Shown here: piece after piece, positions 8,042 to 17,151 of the stretch
Numbering within the stretch: the stretch's first letter is position 1
Layout: every line of letters starts with the position of its first letter
Assembly (NCBI GenBank): GCA_028873595.1
Contig: JAPPOV010000014.1
Location: 1-64,000, forward strand
Length of the DNA stretch: 64,000 bases
DNA from: Gemmatimonadota bacterium
Lineage (GTDB): Bacteria > Gemmatimonadota > Gemmatimonadetes > Longimicrobiales > Gaopeijiaceae
Direction: 5' to 3'
Notes under the pieces: model-generated
Database searches by the model: none
What the model was told of the DNA's origin: nothing
Seen by the model: only the letters and a program-made list of their open reading frames with translations
Position numbers and translations under genes: made by a program

Positions 8042-9865
8042 CTGAGCTCGACCCAGATCGCCTATCTCGACGGGCCGCGTCTCCGGCGCTCCCTGATCGC
8101 TGCATGTGAGTACGCGCAGGGTCAGCGGGCCGAGTTGAATCGGATCAACGTGTTTCCGGTCCCGGACGGAGACACGGGGACGAACCTGGCCCTGACGGTT
8201 CGGGCGATCGGAGATCACCTGCGGGGCAACGGTGGCAGGTCTGTGTCCGAAGTCGCGCACGAAGCCGCCGAAGGGGCCGTGCTTGGCGCTCGGGGCAACG
8301 TCGGCATGATGCTCTCCCATTTTCTGTTGGGATTCGCGGACAGTGTGCATGAGCGAACCCGGATTTCCACGGCGGACTTCGGTGCCGCGCTGGGGGCCGG
8401 AGTCGAGCGACTGTACACATCGCTGGAGAATCCCGTCGAGGGAACCATTCTGACCGTAATGCGCGACACGGCCACGGTGGCGCGTGAGTCCAGCGCTGAT
8501 GATTTCGTGCCCCTGGTCGCCGAGGTCGTCGAGGAAGCTCGGGTATCCCTCGCGCGGACCCCGGAGCAGCTCGCGGTGCTCAAGAAGGCCGGCGTCGTCG
8601 ATGCGGGAGCCAAGGGCTTCGTCAGCATGCTCGAGGGTGTCCTGATGTTCGTCGAAGGCGTCACGGCAGCGGTGGATACCGAGGCACCCTCGACCACAGA
8701 CGTTTCTGCGGTTGCGCTCACCGAGTATCCGGAGGCGGAGGAGCAGTATCAGTTCTGCACGGAGGCCCTGGCGCGCGGAAACACACTTCCCACCCAGCTC
8801 GAGGCACGCGAGGTCCTGCGTGAGATGGGAGATTCTCTGATCGTCATCCGGTCCTCCGATGTATTGAAGGTCCACATACACACGGATGAGCCGGAACGCG
8901 TCTTCGATTATATGCGTTCGGTCGGCGACCTCGTGACGCACAAGGCCGAGGACATGCAGGTGCAGCACGATACGATCGGTGCGTCCGGCGGACACATCCA
9001 GCTGGCCCGTCGCCCGGTTACGATCGTGACGGACTCAGCGTGTGACCTCTCCGAGGAGGTCATTCGGGCGCACGGGATTCATGTGATTCCGATGTCGCTG
9101 GTCGAAGGCGAGAAGACATGGCGGGACGGGGTTGATCTGACGGCGACGGAGTTCCACGATCGGCTTCGAACCGATAAGACGCTGCCGACGACCAGCCAGC
9201 CGGCCCCGGCCGAATTTCTACAGACGTTCCGGGCAGCCGCTGAAGAAGGAGAGTCGGTGATCGGCGTGTTCGTCGGCTCCACGTTGAGCGGAACGTTGCG
9301 CGCCGCGGAGGTCGCGGCTGACCGCATCGAGGACGCCTCGATCCGGGTTGTCGATTCTCTCGGAGCAACCCTGCTGCAGGGGCTGATGACACTGAAGGCG
9401 GCCGAACTCGGTGAACTGGGATGGGCTGCTGACGAGATCTGTGATGAGCTCGACCGGATCCGCAAGCAGTCGGGTGTCGTCTTCACCGTCAGCACCTTTG
9501 AACGCCTGATTGCGTCGGGACGGGTCGGGCGTGGCAAAGCGCTCCTCGGACGATTCCTGGGCCTGAAGCCCATCCTGGGCATGACACCTGATGGCGCGGT
9601 CGCGCCGTTCGGGAAGGCGTTCGGAGACAAGCGTGCACGGCCCGAGTTGCTCCGGGTGGTGCGCAATCAGGTGCCGAAGGGCACGGAGAAGGTCCGTTTC
9701 GGGATCGTTCAGGTCGGTGTTCCCGAGATCGTTCCGGAGATCACCGCAGCTCTCAAGGCCGAGTACGGAGATCACATCGACGTGTTGTCCGCTCCCGCGA
9801 CTCCCGTCATCGCCACGCACACCGGTATCGGGGCGTGGGGTGTTTCCTGGCTCGTCGAAGACTGA
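8042..9865 (+). CDS. DAK2-DegV fusion, FakA-FakB-like fatty acid kinase
   Basis: About 607 residues. The N-terminal DhaL (DAK2) ATP-binding domain has NVFPVPDGDTGTN with Asp42, Asp44 and Asn48 (numbered from the CTG), and the middle domain (EEQYQFCTEAL, MGDSLIVI, KVHIHTDEP, up to about residue 320) matches the FakA middle domain. From about residue 328 a complete DegV domain follows (TDSACDLS, TTSQPAPAEF, a GSTLSGTLRAA loop). In Firmicutes FakA (kinase) and FakB (acyl-binding DegV) are separate and phosphorylate fatty acids; here both are on one chain, replacing the FakA C-terminal domain. Conserved residues (YLDGPRLRRSL) lie upstream of the first usual start codon, so translation probably begins at CTG 8042. 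ATT at 7979 is the alternative. Confidence 0.85.
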   Translation: MSSTQIAYLDGPRLRRSLIAACEYAQGQRAELNRINVFPVPDGDTGTNLALTVRAIGDHLRGNGGRSVSEVAHEAAEGAVLGARGNVGMMLSHFLLGFADSVHERTRISTADFGAALGAGVERLYTSLENPVEGTILTVMRDTATVARESSADDFVPLVAEVVEEARVSLARTPEQLAVLKKAGVVDAGAKGFVSMLEGVLMFVEGVTAAVDTEAPSTTDVSAVALTEYPEAEEQYQFCTEALARGNTLPTQLEAREVLREMGDSLIVIRSSDVLKVHIHTDEPERVFDYMRSVGDLVTHKAEDMQVQHDTIGASGGHIQLARRPVTIVTDSACDLSEEVIRAHGIHVIPMSLVEGEKTWRDGVDLTATEFHDRLRTDKTLPTTSQPAPAEFLQTFRAAAEEGESVIGVFVGSTLSGTLRAAEVAADRIEDASIRVVDSLGATLLQGLMTLKAAELGELGWAADEICDELDRIRKQSGVVFTVSTFERLIASGRVGRGKALLGRFLGLKPILGMTPDGAVAPFGKAFGDKRARPELLRVVRNQVPKGTEKVRFGIVQVGVPEIVPEITAALKAEYGDHIDVLSAPATPVIATHTGIGAWGVSWLVED

Positions 9866-9888
9866 GCCCTCGACGTGGCCCCGAGTGG

Positions 9889-10329
9889 CTACGTCGGCTT
9901 CTGCTTGCCCGCGACCAGAACGTCGTAGGTCGCCCGCTGAGCTGAGCTGAGCTTCGGCGGCAAGCCGACCACGAGCGCCTTCGTCCCCGAATCGGACGGC
10001 ATGTGAAGCAGGAGCCCTCCTTCTTCGGGGCTCTCGTACGGGTGGGAGCGGCCGGACTCGTCGATACGGACGGTCTCTCCCGGGGCCAGCGCGACAGCGA
10101 GGCGCCGTCCGTACTCGGTCCATGCGTGCAATGGGTTCACGTCTCCAGCCGCTACGGTCGGGATCAGGGTCTCATGGTAGTACGTGATGGCCGCCTCGTA
10201 CCCGGTCGAATTCACTTCACGCAGCTCGCGCAGCTGTTCCCGGTAGAAGTCACGTGGGTCCCGTGCTCCACTTTCCTCGAGCGCTTCGGCGAGGAGTCGG
10301 TCGGCTTGCTCGTTCACATCAACGGTCAT
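9889..10329 (-). CDS. Hypothetical protein, 146 aa
   Basis: Family not recognised. The product is soluble and acidic with no signal peptide or membrane segment. The first 60 residues look helical (NEQADRLLAEALEESG), followed by a mixed region with PYESPEEGGLLLHMPS and a short C-terminal GLPPKLSSAQ segment. The coding frame is supported by normal amino acid composition and by the tight fit between convergent and divergent neighbours: it ends 23 nt from the stop of the DAK2-DegV gene and its start faces the phosphoribosyltransferase 102 nt away. Confidence 0.6.
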   Translation of the reverse strand: MTVDVNEQADRLLAEALEESGARDPRDFYREQLRELREVNSTGYEAAITYYHETLIPTVAAGDVNPLHAWTEYGRRLAVALAPGETVRIDESGRSHPYESPEEGGLLLHMPSDSGTKALVVGLPPKLSSAQRATYDVLVAGKQKPT

Positions 10330-10431
10330 GAGGAGAGCATCTCTCCGCCACTGTTTCGCGTCAATGTCGGCCTTCGGGTATCTTTCAGGGTAAGCACACC
10401 CATTTGTTGCACACCGAACCCGTTTTCGCCC

Positions 10432-10947
10432 ATGCAGAAGCCGGCCCCTCAGCAGTATCTCGAGGTCGACTGGGCGATGTTCGGTGAATTGTGTCGAGCG
10501 CTTGCCCTCAAGGTCGCGCGGGAATACGACCCGGAGATCGTGGTAGGGATCGCGCGCGCCGGGGTGATCCCCGGAGCGGTCATCGCGTCGATGCTCCGGC
10601 TGGACTTCTACTCGATGAAGATCTCTCGAAAGAGTTGGGATGATACGATTCGGGAGCGGCCGGAAATCCTCTCCGCCGCGCCCTGTCAGGTCGCGGGCAA
10701 GCGCGTGCTGATCGTCGACGAGGTCACGACGTCGGGAGATACGCTTCGTCTCGCGCTGGCGGCCGTGCGTGACGTGCAGCCAGCCGAGGTTCGTACGGCC
10801 ACCAGCTTCTCGAAAGAGGGTGGCTACCAGCCGGATTATTGCGCGTTGACGATGAACGCGGAGGTCGTCTTCCCCTGGGATCGAAAGATCTTTGACGGTG
10901 ACGATTTCGTCGTGAACCCGCGGTACGAGGGCTTTCTGGACGAGTAG
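10432..10947 (+). CDS. Phosphoribosyltransferase family protein
   Basis: A 171-residue type I phosphoribosyltransferase. The PRPP-binding loop is VLIVDEVTTSGDTL at residues 92-105, and the preceding VVGIARAGVIPGA at about 37-49 is the usual pyrophosphate loop. The ATG at 10432 gives MQKPAPQQYLEVDW, whose YLEVDW start resembles hypoxanthine/xanthine-type and archaeal-like PRTases. Base specificity cannot be read from the sequence; purine salvage is the likely role. The gene stands alone, convergent with rho 15 nt away. Confidence 0.85.
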   Translation: MQKPAPQQYLEVDWAMFGELCRALALKVAREYDPEIVVGIARAGVIPGAVIASMLRLDFYSMKISRKSWDDTIRERPEILSAAPCQVAGKRVLIVDEVTTSGDTLRLALAAVRDVQPAEVRTATSFSKEGGYQPDYCALTMNAEVVFPWDRKIFDGDDFVVNPRYEGFLDE

Positions 10948-10962
10948 TTCCGGAGGGGCTGG

Positions 10963-12222
10963 TCAGACTCCTCGCGTCATATCGTCGAGGAACTCGGCGT
11001 TCGTTCCCGTCATCTTCATGCGACCCACCAGAAAGCCGATCGCTTCCTCGGGAGGCATGTCCGACAGGAAGTTCCTGAGCAGGAAGACGCGGTTCAGTTC
11101 GATGTCGGACAGCAGGAGTTCCTCTTTTCGCGTACTCGATCGGTTCAGGTCGATCGCGGGGTAGATGCGTTGCTCTGCAATCTCGCGAGCGAGGACGAGC
11201 TCCATGTTCCCGGTGCCCTTGAATTCCTCGAAGATCACCTCGTCCATCCGGCTCCCGGTCTCGATCAGCGCCGTGGCGACGATCGTGAGTGACCCACCGT
11301 CCATGATGTTTCGGGCCGACCCGAAGAAGTGCTTGGGTTTCTGGAGCGCTTTCGTATCCAGACCTCCGGACATGATTCGACCGGAGCGACGGATCGCAGC
11401 GTTGTAGGCTCGACCCAGCCGCGTGATCGAGTCGAGCAGGATGACTACGTCCTTCCCGTGTTCGACAAGCCGTTTCGCCTTCTCCAGCACCATTTCGGCG
11501 ACCTGGATGTGACGCTTGGGTGATTCGTCGAACGTCGACGCGATGACCTCTCCGCGGACCTTCTGCTTCATGTCCGTGACTTCTTCGGGTCGTTCGTCGA
11601 CGAGGAGCACGATGAGGTGAACGTCGGGCCAGTTGGTCGCGATGGCGTCCGCCATCTGCTGAAGGATCGTGGTCTTTCCGGCCTTCGGGGGAGAGACGAT
11701 CAGGCCTCGTTGGCCTTCTCCGATCGGGGCGATGAGATCCACGATGCGCATCGCGATTCCCTGCTCGTCGTCGGGCACCTCGAGGCTGAGTCGCTTCTCC
11801 GGATAGCGGGGTTTGAGCTTGTCGAACTCGCCGCGCTCCTGTGCGTCCTCCGGGTCGAGCCCGTTGAGGGAGTCGATCTTCTCGAGTGCGATGTACTTCT
11901 CGCCCTTACGGGGTGGGCGCACCTGACCGGTGAGCGTGTCGCCGGTTCTCAGATTGAGCCTCTTGATCTGCGCAGGACTGACGTACACATCGTCGGGGCT
12001 GCTCACGTAGCTCCACACCTGGGAGCGCAGAAAGCCGTATCCCTCGGGGAGAATTTCGAGCACACCTTCGCCCGTGAGGGACTCTCCCTTTTCGAGCAGC
12101 GCGTGCTCGATCTTGAGGACGAGATCCTGCTTGCGGAGAGCATGGTACTGGCTGAGGTTCAATCCCTCGGCCAGATCATGGAGCTCTCCGACATTTTTGC
12201 TCTGAAGCTCGGCGATATCCAC
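10963..12222 (-). CDS. rho: Transcription termination factor Rho
   Basis: Hexameric RNA-dependent ATPase that ends transcription and releases RNA. With a GTG start at 12222 the product is 419 residues, exactly the common Rho length. The N-terminal helical domain ([18 protein letters not shown]) precedes the RNA-binding cold-shock fold with GYGFLR at 61-66. Walker A is SPPKAGKTT at 177-185 and Walker [17 protein letters not shown] follows. The frame stays open for 88 codons upstream, but that stretch is Arg/Ser-rich and does not look like Rho. An internal ATG at 12330 is possible but would overlap the palindrome at 12328-12346. Confidence 0.95.
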   Translation of the reverse strand: MDIAELQSKNVGELHDLAEGLNLSQYHALRKQDLVLKIEHALLEKGESLTGEGVLEILPEGYGFLRSQVWSYVSSPDDVYVSPAQIKRLNLRTGDTLTGQVRPPRKGEKYIALEKIDSLNGLDPEDAQERGEFDKLKPRYPEKRLSLEVPDDEQGIAMRIVDLIAPIGEGQRGLIVSPPKAGKTTILQQMADAIATNWPDVHLIVLLVDERPEEVTDMKQKVRGEVIASTFDESPKRHIQVAEMVLEKAKRLVEHGKDVVILLDSITRLGRAYNAAIRRSGRIMSGGLDTKALQKPKHFFGSARNIMDGGSLTIVATALIETGSRMDEVIFEEFKGTGNMELVLAREIAEQRIYPAIDLNRSSTRKEELLLSDIELNRVFLLRNFLSDMPPEEAIGFLVGRMKMTGTNAEFLDDMTRGV

Positions 12223-12327
12223 AGAGATTTCTGTGCGGGAGGCGAGCTGGCGCGACCCCGGTGGGTTGCGCCTGCGAAATGGAGAAACGGCCCTCGAGCC
12301 GTGACGAGCGGGGTGCCGGCAAGCACT

Positions 12328-12346
12328 CATTCCAATACTTGGAATG
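12328..12346. promoter_or_regulatory. Perfect palindrome between rho and the M50 protease (candidate operator)
   Basis: CATTCCAA-TAC-TTGGAATG, two perfect 8-bp arms around a 3-bp spacer, lies in the 175-bp divergent gap: 106 bp upstream of the rho GTG and 52 bp upstream of the protease ATG. Its size and symmetry fit a dimeric regulator binding site. No T-run follows, so it is not a terminator. Confidence 0.5.
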
Positions 12347-12397
12347 GGCCAGCGATCAGGAGACCGAACCGTCGAAGCTTCGATCGAGGCGAACGTA

Positions 12398-13558
12398 ATG
12401 AGCGTGAAAAATAGGGTCAAGCTTGATCCCGCGCCGTGGTTCGATCTCCTCGCCGAGTATCGGCTCACCACGCTACCCCGAGACACTGTACTTCGTGGGG
12501 TGCTCCGAAAAGACCTCTCTCCCGATCACCCGGATGTACGCGACGCGATCGAGGCCTGGCCTGCACCGGTTCACCTGGAGCACGGCCGCGACGGAGTCGA
12601 CATCGTTCTCGTGTACCAAATCAAGGAGACGGAGCGGGATTCCCTGGTCACACACGTCTTCCTGCTCGTCGCCACGCTCGTGACCACGCTCGGGTCCGGT
12701 GCGTTGATGCGTGGTGTTGATCCGTTCGCTACCCGATACCTCGAAGTCCTGGGTGTCGCGCTGCCGTACCCCTCGACATTGGACGGTGCGGAGCTCTGGT
12801 TGGGGGCCTCGTTTGCATTGCCGTTCCTCGGTGTGCTCCTGACACACGAGATGGGCCACTTCTACGCGGCCCGTGCGCACCAGGTGCGGGCGAGTCTGCC
12901 GTACTTCCTTCCGCTCCCGCCGTACTTCTCGGTGATCGGAAGCCTGGGTGCGTTCATACGGCTGCGTGGTCCCACGGTGCGGCGTTCGAGTCTCTTCGAT
13001 ATCGGCGCGTCGGGCCCGTTCGCGTCCTTCCTGGTGTCGCTACCGGTCTTCGCCGTGGGGCTGAGCTGGTCTCGAGTCCTTGCGGAAACGACCGACGTAC
13101 TCACCCCGTTCGCGATCAGCTTCTACGGTCAACCTGTTTATCTGGGAACTGGCGTACTGACGACGCTGATGGCGGAGATGTTCGGTCCTGGAACTCCAGG
13201 GGAGGGACTGATCCTGCTTCATCCTGTGGCGCTTGCCGGTTGGCTGGGGCTCTTCGTGACGGCGCTGAACCTGCTTCCACTCGGGCAGCTCGACGGGGGG
13301 CACATCCTCTACGCGCTGTTCCCGAACCGACATGGTCTGATTGCCCGACTCTTCCTTCTCTCGCTCGTCCCGCTCGGCTTGGTGTGGTGGGGGTGGTGGG
13401 CCTGGGCCGTCCTGATCCTGGTGCTGCATCGGGGGCGCGTCAGCCATCCGAGTGTGATTCTCCCTGAACCCCTCATGGGGCGCCCCCGACGGATGCTCGG
13501 CTGGGGGGTAATCCTCATCTTTTTGCTGACCTTCGCACCCGTCCCCCTGAACCTGTGA
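12398..13558 (+). CDS. Site-2 protease family (M50) membrane metalloprotease
   Basis: A 386-residue integral membrane zinc protease. The catalytic HEMGH is at residues 150-154 inside a transmembrane helix, and the third zinc ligand is in [11 protein letters not shown] (LDGGH at 298-302). About seven hydrophobic segments are visible. The N-terminal 80 residues are soluble and resemble the extension of plant EGY-type and bacterial relatives. The start at ATG 12398 has GAGG upstream and matches the expected charged N-terminus [10 protein letters not shown]. Regulated intramembrane proteolysis is the family role; no anti-sigma factor gene is adjacent, so the substrate is unknown. Confidence 0.88.
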   Translation: MSVKNRVKLDPAPWFDLLAEYRLTTLPRDTVLRGVLRKDLSPDHPDVRDAIEAWPAPVHLEHGRDGVDIVLVYQIKETERDSLVTHVFLLVATLVTTLGSGALMRGVDPFATRYLEVLGVALPYPSTLDGAELWLGASFALPFLGVLLTHEMGHFYAARAHQVRASLPYFLPLPPYFSVIGSLGAFIRLRGPTVRRSSLFDIGASGPFASFLVSLPVFAVGLSWSRVLAETTDVLTPFAISFYGQPVYLGTGVLTTLMAEMFGPGTPGEGLILLHPVALAGWLGLFVTALNLLPLGQLDGGHILYALFPNRHGLIARLFLLSLVPLGLVWWGWWAWAVLILVLHRGRVSHPSVILPEPLMGRPRRMLGWGVILIFLLTFAPVPLNL

Positions 13559-13707
13559 AGTCCAGGACTCAGAAGGGGAGAATCGGGTAATTGCCCATCA
13601 TACAAAGCACTTCGGCGATATGTGCGGTCGACAATTCTTGACTCGCCGAATCGCGAAGCAAACATTCGTGTGTCTCGCTTTTTCCGAAAAACCGAAAGGG
13701 CTTCGGC

Positions 13708-14061
13708 GTGGCACGACACAATCGTGATGGGCGCGGCGTGGACCAGCGCGGATTCGAGTACGGCGTCAGTTATCAGCCGGACTGGCTGAAGCGTGTGAAG
13801 GTCACACGGCAGCTCGAATCTGGACGCCAGTCAACCAAGACGCTCTTTCGAAATCCCGCATCCGGCCCGGAGGCGAAGCCCGGGGAGCGCATTCGCACAC
13901 GCATCGCGTCCGATGACCAGTCGCTTGCGTTCGAGATTGCCCTTACGGACCCGCAGGCCGCGATCACGCGAGTTCGGATCTCGTACGAGCGTCCCAACGG
14001 GAATGGCCGGACCGAAGAGGTGGAGTTCACGCTCGAGAGCGAGGACCACCCGGACGGCTAG
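13708..14061 (+). CDS. Hypothetical protein, 117 aa
   Basis: Family not recognised. The GTG start at 13708 has AAAGGG 7 nt upstream. The product is basic at the N-terminus (MARHNRDGRGVDQRG), then has a beta-rich middle (FEYGVSYQPDWLKRVKVTRQLESGRQST) and the repeated-strand pattern ISYERPNGNGRTEEVEFTL near the end. No signal peptide or membrane segment. It lies directly before the Mla-like operon, ending at 14061, 36 nt before the proposed mlaE start, but it may be a separate transcription unit because a possible promoter lies in between. Confidence 0.6.
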   Translation: MARHNRDGRGVDQRGFEYGVSYQPDWLKRVKVTRQLESGRQSTKTLFRNPASGPEAKPGERIRTRIASDDQSLAFEIALTDPQAAITRVRISYERPNGNGRTEEVEFTLESEDHPDG

Positions 14062-14086
14062 TTGGTCCGTCCGTCCCCTGTTGCTG

Positions 14087-14092
14087 TATACT
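14087..14092 (+). promoter_or_regulatory. Possible -10 element of the Mla-like operon
   Basis: TATACT ends 5 nt before the ATG at 14098, so a transcript from it would start about at the ATG and be leaderless. A weak TTGGTC at 14062-14067 could be the -35, but the 19-nt spacing is long. Confidence 0.25.
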
Positions 14093-14097
14093 CGAGG

Positions 14098-14880
14098 ATG
14101 TCCTCCTTCCTCGCTCCCATACGAATGGTTGGCCGTGGGGCCCTGCAGGCCCTCACGGCTGTTGGGCGAGCCGGGTACTTGGGCACAGACGCCGTGCGTG
14201 CGCTGCGAAAGGTCGACCTCTGGGGCCCGCACCTGGTCCCGCAGATGAGCCGGATCGGTGTCGAGTCCGTACCCATCGCTCTGTTCATCTCGATGTTCAC
14301 CGGTGTCGTCCTGGCGCTCCAGGCCTCGTATACGCTCACCGGCCAGGTGCCGCTCTACTTCGTGGGCGCCCTCGTCGGAAAGACGATGATCCTCGAGCTG
14401 GGACCCGTGCTGACCGGACTCGCACTCTCGGGTCGGGTCGGCGCCAACATTGCAGCCGAGATCGGGACGATGCGTGTGACCGAGCAGATCGACGCGCTCG
14501 AAACGCTCGCGTACGACCCGGTAGCGTACCTGGTCACACCCCGGGTCCTCGCCGGTGCGATCATGTTCCCCATGGTCGTGATTCTGTCGATCGCGATCGG
14601 GATCGCGGCCGGATGGGGAACGTCGATGGCACTGCTCGACATCACGTCCACCGAATTCATCAAGGGGCTCCGACTCTTCTTCGACCCGTGGGATATTCAG
14701 TTCGCGGCGATCAAATCGATCACGTTCGGGGTGACGGTGACGGCTGTCGGGTGCTCGTTCGGATTCCACACACGGGGGGGAGCCGAGGGCGTCGGGCAGG
14801 CGACCACACGAGCCGTCGTCATTTCCAGCATGATCATTCTCGTCCTTGATGCCTTCTGGGCGGCGGTGCTGCTGTCATGA
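14098..14880 (+). CDS. mlaE: MlaE-family ABC transporter permease
   Basis: Inner-membrane permease of the retrograde phospholipid transport system that helps keep outer-membrane lipid asymmetry. About 260 residues with five or six hydrophobic segments and the MlaE/YrbE signature region around ELGPVLTGLALSGRVGANIAAEIGTM, followed by EQIDALETLAYDP. The ATG at 14098 (MSSFLAPIRM) is chosen over TTG 14062; ATG 14125 is also possible. The C-terminus overlaps mlaF by 4 nt. This permease-ATPase-MCE set is the core of Mla; mlaB and mlaC are not seen here. Confidence 0.9.
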   Translation: MSSFLAPIRMVGRGALQALTAVGRAGYLGTDAVRALRKVDLWGPHLVPQMSRIGVESVPIALFISMFTGVVLALQASYTLTGQVPLYFVGALVGKTMILELGPVLTGLALSGRVGANIAAEIGTMRVTEQIDALETLAYDPVAYLVTPRVLAGAIMFPMVVILSIAIGIAAGWGTSMALLDITSTEFIKGLRLFFDPWDIQFAAIKSITFGVTVTAVGCSFGFHTRGGAEGVGQATTRAVVISSMIILVLDAFWAAVLLS

Positions 14881-15629
14881 GCATCAAGATGGTCAACGTG
14901 CACAGGGCGTTCGGGGAGAAGGAAGTCCTCAAAGGCTTCAGTCTCGAGATCCAGGACGGGACCACCACTACGATCATCGGTGGCTCGGGGTCCGGGAAGT
15001 CCGTCGCTCTCAAGCACATCGTGGGGCTGCTGCGCCCAGATGAGGGGAACATCTGGGTCGATGAGGACAATGTCTCCAGGCTCGACCAGGAGTCGGTGTA
15101 CCGGCTGCGACAGCGTGTCGGCTATGTCTTTCAGTTCGCGGCGCTCTTCGACTCGATGACGATCGCGGAGAACGTGGGCCTCGGGCTCCGACGCATGTCG
15201 GACTTTCCGAGTGAAGGGATTCCGGACCGGGTGGAAGAGTGCCTCCATCTCGTCGATCTCGACGGTTACGGAGAGCGGCTCCCGTCGCAGCTTTCCGGCG
15301 GCCAGAGGAAGCGGGCAGGACTGGCTCGAGCGATCGCGACGAAGCCCAAATACATTCTCTACGATGAACCGACGACCGGTCTCGATCCCGTCACGACGGC
15401 GGTGATCGACGAACTGATCGTACGCATGTCAGAGGAACTGGGGGTGACTGGTGTCGTCATCTCGCATGACATGAAGAGCGTCTTCAGGATTTCAGATCGG
15501 GTCGCAATGCTCTACGATGGCGTAATACGAGAGGAAGGAACTCCGGATCAGATTCAGGGATCCGATGATCCGATCGTGCGTGGGTTCATCGAAGGGCGAC
15601 CCGAATTGATGGAGGGGCAGCAGACGTGA
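14877..15629 (+). CDS. mlaF: MlaF-like ABC transporter ATP-binding protein
   Basis: A 250-residue ATPase that powers the MlaE permease. Walker A is GGSGSGKS at residues 35-42, the Q-loop lies in GYVFQFAALFDSMT, the signature is LSGGQRKRAGLARAIA, and Walker B is ILYDEPTTGLDP. The RKRAGLARA signature form is typical of MlaF rather than of generic importers. It starts in an ATGA overlap with mlaE and ends in a 4-nt overlap with the MCE gene, so the three are translationally coupled. Confidence 0.92.
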   Translation: MSIKMVNVHRAFGEKEVLKGFSLEIQDGTTTTIIGGSGSGKSVALKHIVGLLRPDEGNIWVDEDNVSRLDQESVYRLRQRVGYVFQFAALFDSMTIAENVGLGLRRMSDFPSEGIPDRVEECLHLVDLDGYGERLPSQLSGGQRKRAGLARAIATKPKYILYDEPTTGLDPVTTAVIDELIVRMSEELGVTGVVISHDMKSVFRISDRVAMLYDGVIREEGTPDQIQGSDDPIVRGFIEGRPELMEGQQT

Positions 15630-16645
15630 GGGAGGGCCGTGAGTTACTTGTCGGGTTCGTGATCATTGCGGCGGTGACCGCCGCAGTCGTCGGTACCCTT
15701 TGGCTTCAGGGATCTAATTTTGGGCGTCCCACGACTACGGTGCAGACGCTTCTCGCGTCCGTGGGCCAGCTCACGCAAGGCAACGCCGTCACGTACCGAG
15801 GTGTGCGCATCGGGACGGTCGAGGCCATCGAGGTCGAGCCAGGGGGCGCGAGCGTGCGCGTCTCACTGCTGCTTCAAGAGAATGTCGGCCTCCCCGACGA
15901 TGCGGCCGTCGTGCTCGGTCCGGAGTCGCTGTTCGGTGCATGGCAGGCGGAGATCGTCAGTCGGCAGAACTATCCGCGGTACCCCTTTCCCGAGTTGCCC
16001 GCCGGCACCCTCCCGACAGGACCTCATGCCGTGGGTCCCGTGATCCCCGGATATGCGCTCCCTGAGCTCTCGCGCCTGACGGCGTCTGCCGAGGAGATCT
16101 CTCTCAATGTGGCAGAGCTCAGCGAGCGTTTCGAGGTGGCGTTCAACCAGGAGACCGCCGACAACCTCACGAGCGCGATCACGAATCTCGAAGCGATCAC
16201 GCAGGAGGTTCGCGCGCTGGTGCAGACGCAGAGCGAGGTTGCCGGGGCCATCATTGCCAATGCGGACAGCACCCTGATCGAGATCGTGAGCGCGGCGCGA
16301 GCCGCCCGCAACACGTTCACGCGCGTCGACGGCCTGTTCGAGGACACCGAGATCGATTCGATCGTCGCGAACATATCCGCTGTGACGGCCGATCTCGCGC
16401 TGATCACCGAAGGTCTTTCGGGTGAAGACGAGGGTCTCGCTGCGACGCTCGAGCGAGCGGACTCAGCGTTCACGCGTGTGGACCGGATCGCAGCGCGCAT
16501 CGAGTCCGGTGAAGGATCCCTCGGCCGGCTCCTTGCCGACTCGACGCTCGCCGTCAGAGCGGAAGAAGTTCTTCTACAGCTCGACCTCCTGCTTCAGGAC
16601 GTTCGAGAAAACCCCAGACGCTATGTCCGCTTGTCGATCTTCTGA
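15626..16645 (+). CDS. mlaD: MCE-family protein (MlaD-like lipid-binding subunit)
   Basis: A 339-residue periplasmic protein anchored by one N-terminal transmembrane helix (LLVGFVIIAAVTAAVVGTLWL, about residues 6-26). The single MCE domain follows, with the VGQLTQGNAVTYRGVRIGTVEAIE core at about 46-70. The rest (about 150-330) is a long helical, Ala/Glu-rich region that could form the tunnel or coiled coil seen in MCE proteins; this is longer than E. coli MlaD (about 183 residues). The start is GTG 15626, overlapping mlaF by 4 nt. Confidence 0.88.
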   Translation: MREGRELLVGFVIIAAVTAAVVGTLWLQGSNFGRPTTTVQTLLASVGQLTQGNAVTYRGVRIGTVEAIEVEPGGASVRVSLLLQENVGLPDDAAVVLGPESLFGAWQAEIVSRQNYPRYPFPELPAGTLPTGPHAVGPVIPGYALPELSRLTASAEEISLNVAELSERFEVAFNQETADNLTSAITNLEAITQEVRALVQTQSEVAGAIIANADSTLIEIVSAARAARNTFTRVDGLFEDTEIDSIVANISAVTADLALITEGLSGEDEGLAATLERADSAFTRVDRIAARIESGEGSLGRLLADSTLAVRAEEVLLQLDLLLQDVRENPRRYVRLSIF

Positions 16646-16683
16646 TCGACGGTCGACGGTTCTCGTTCCCGCTGGATCCCCCC

Positions 16684-17151
16684 ATGACCTCCAACGACCC
16701 CACTGCGGCTCCTGTGCGCGTCGAGATCAGCGCCGGTGGGGTGGTCGTGCGCGTCATCGAAGGCGTACACCACGCGCTGATCATCCGGGATCCCTATCGG
16801 AAGTGGGGACTCCCCAAGGGGCATGCGGAGGAGGGTGAGACGACGGAGGAGGCAGCCCTTCGTGAAGTGCTCGAGGAGACTGGGCTCACGGATCTTCACC
16901 TCGGTGAAGAACTTGTCACGATCGACTGGCTCTTTCGGGCCAAGGGGCGTCGGATTCACAAGTACACGACGTTCTTCCTGATGTATTCCGAGTCCGGGGA
17001 CCCGACTCCCGCGCATGACGAGGGGATCACCGCGTGTGAGTGGGTCCGGCTCGATCACGCCCACGAGCGGATTTCGTATGAGAACGCGAGTGAGGTCGTG
17101 AGGGTGGCGCAGCGCGCACTGGCCACGGGCCCGTCGAGGGCAGCCGACTGA
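16684..17151 (+). CDS. Nudix hydrolase
   Basis: A 155-residue pyrophosphohydrolase acting on a nucleoside diphosphate linked to another group. The Nudix box (Gly-x5-Glu-x7-Arg-Glu-Val-x-Glu-Glu-x-Gly) spans residues 46-68, from GHAEEGE to REVLEETGL. The ISAGGVVVRVIEG start and the LPKGHAEEGE context resemble the Ap4A hydrolase/MutT-like bacterial group. The gene begins 38 nt after the MCE gene and may be read through from that operon, but a functional link is not evident. Confidence 0.88.
   Translation: MTSNDPTAAPVRVEISAGGVVVRVIEGVHHALIIRDPYRKWGLPKGHAEEGETTEEAALREVLEETGLTDLHLGEELVTIDWLFRAKGRRIHKYTTFFLMYSESGDPTPAHDEGITACEWVRLDHAHERISYENASEVVRVAQRALATGPSRAAD

Noticed and set aside
7988-8995. 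335-codon minus-strand ORF opposite the DAK2-DegV gene
   Set aside because: It is antisense to a gene with strong motifs and its composition (Arg/His/Gly-rich) has no protein-like pattern.
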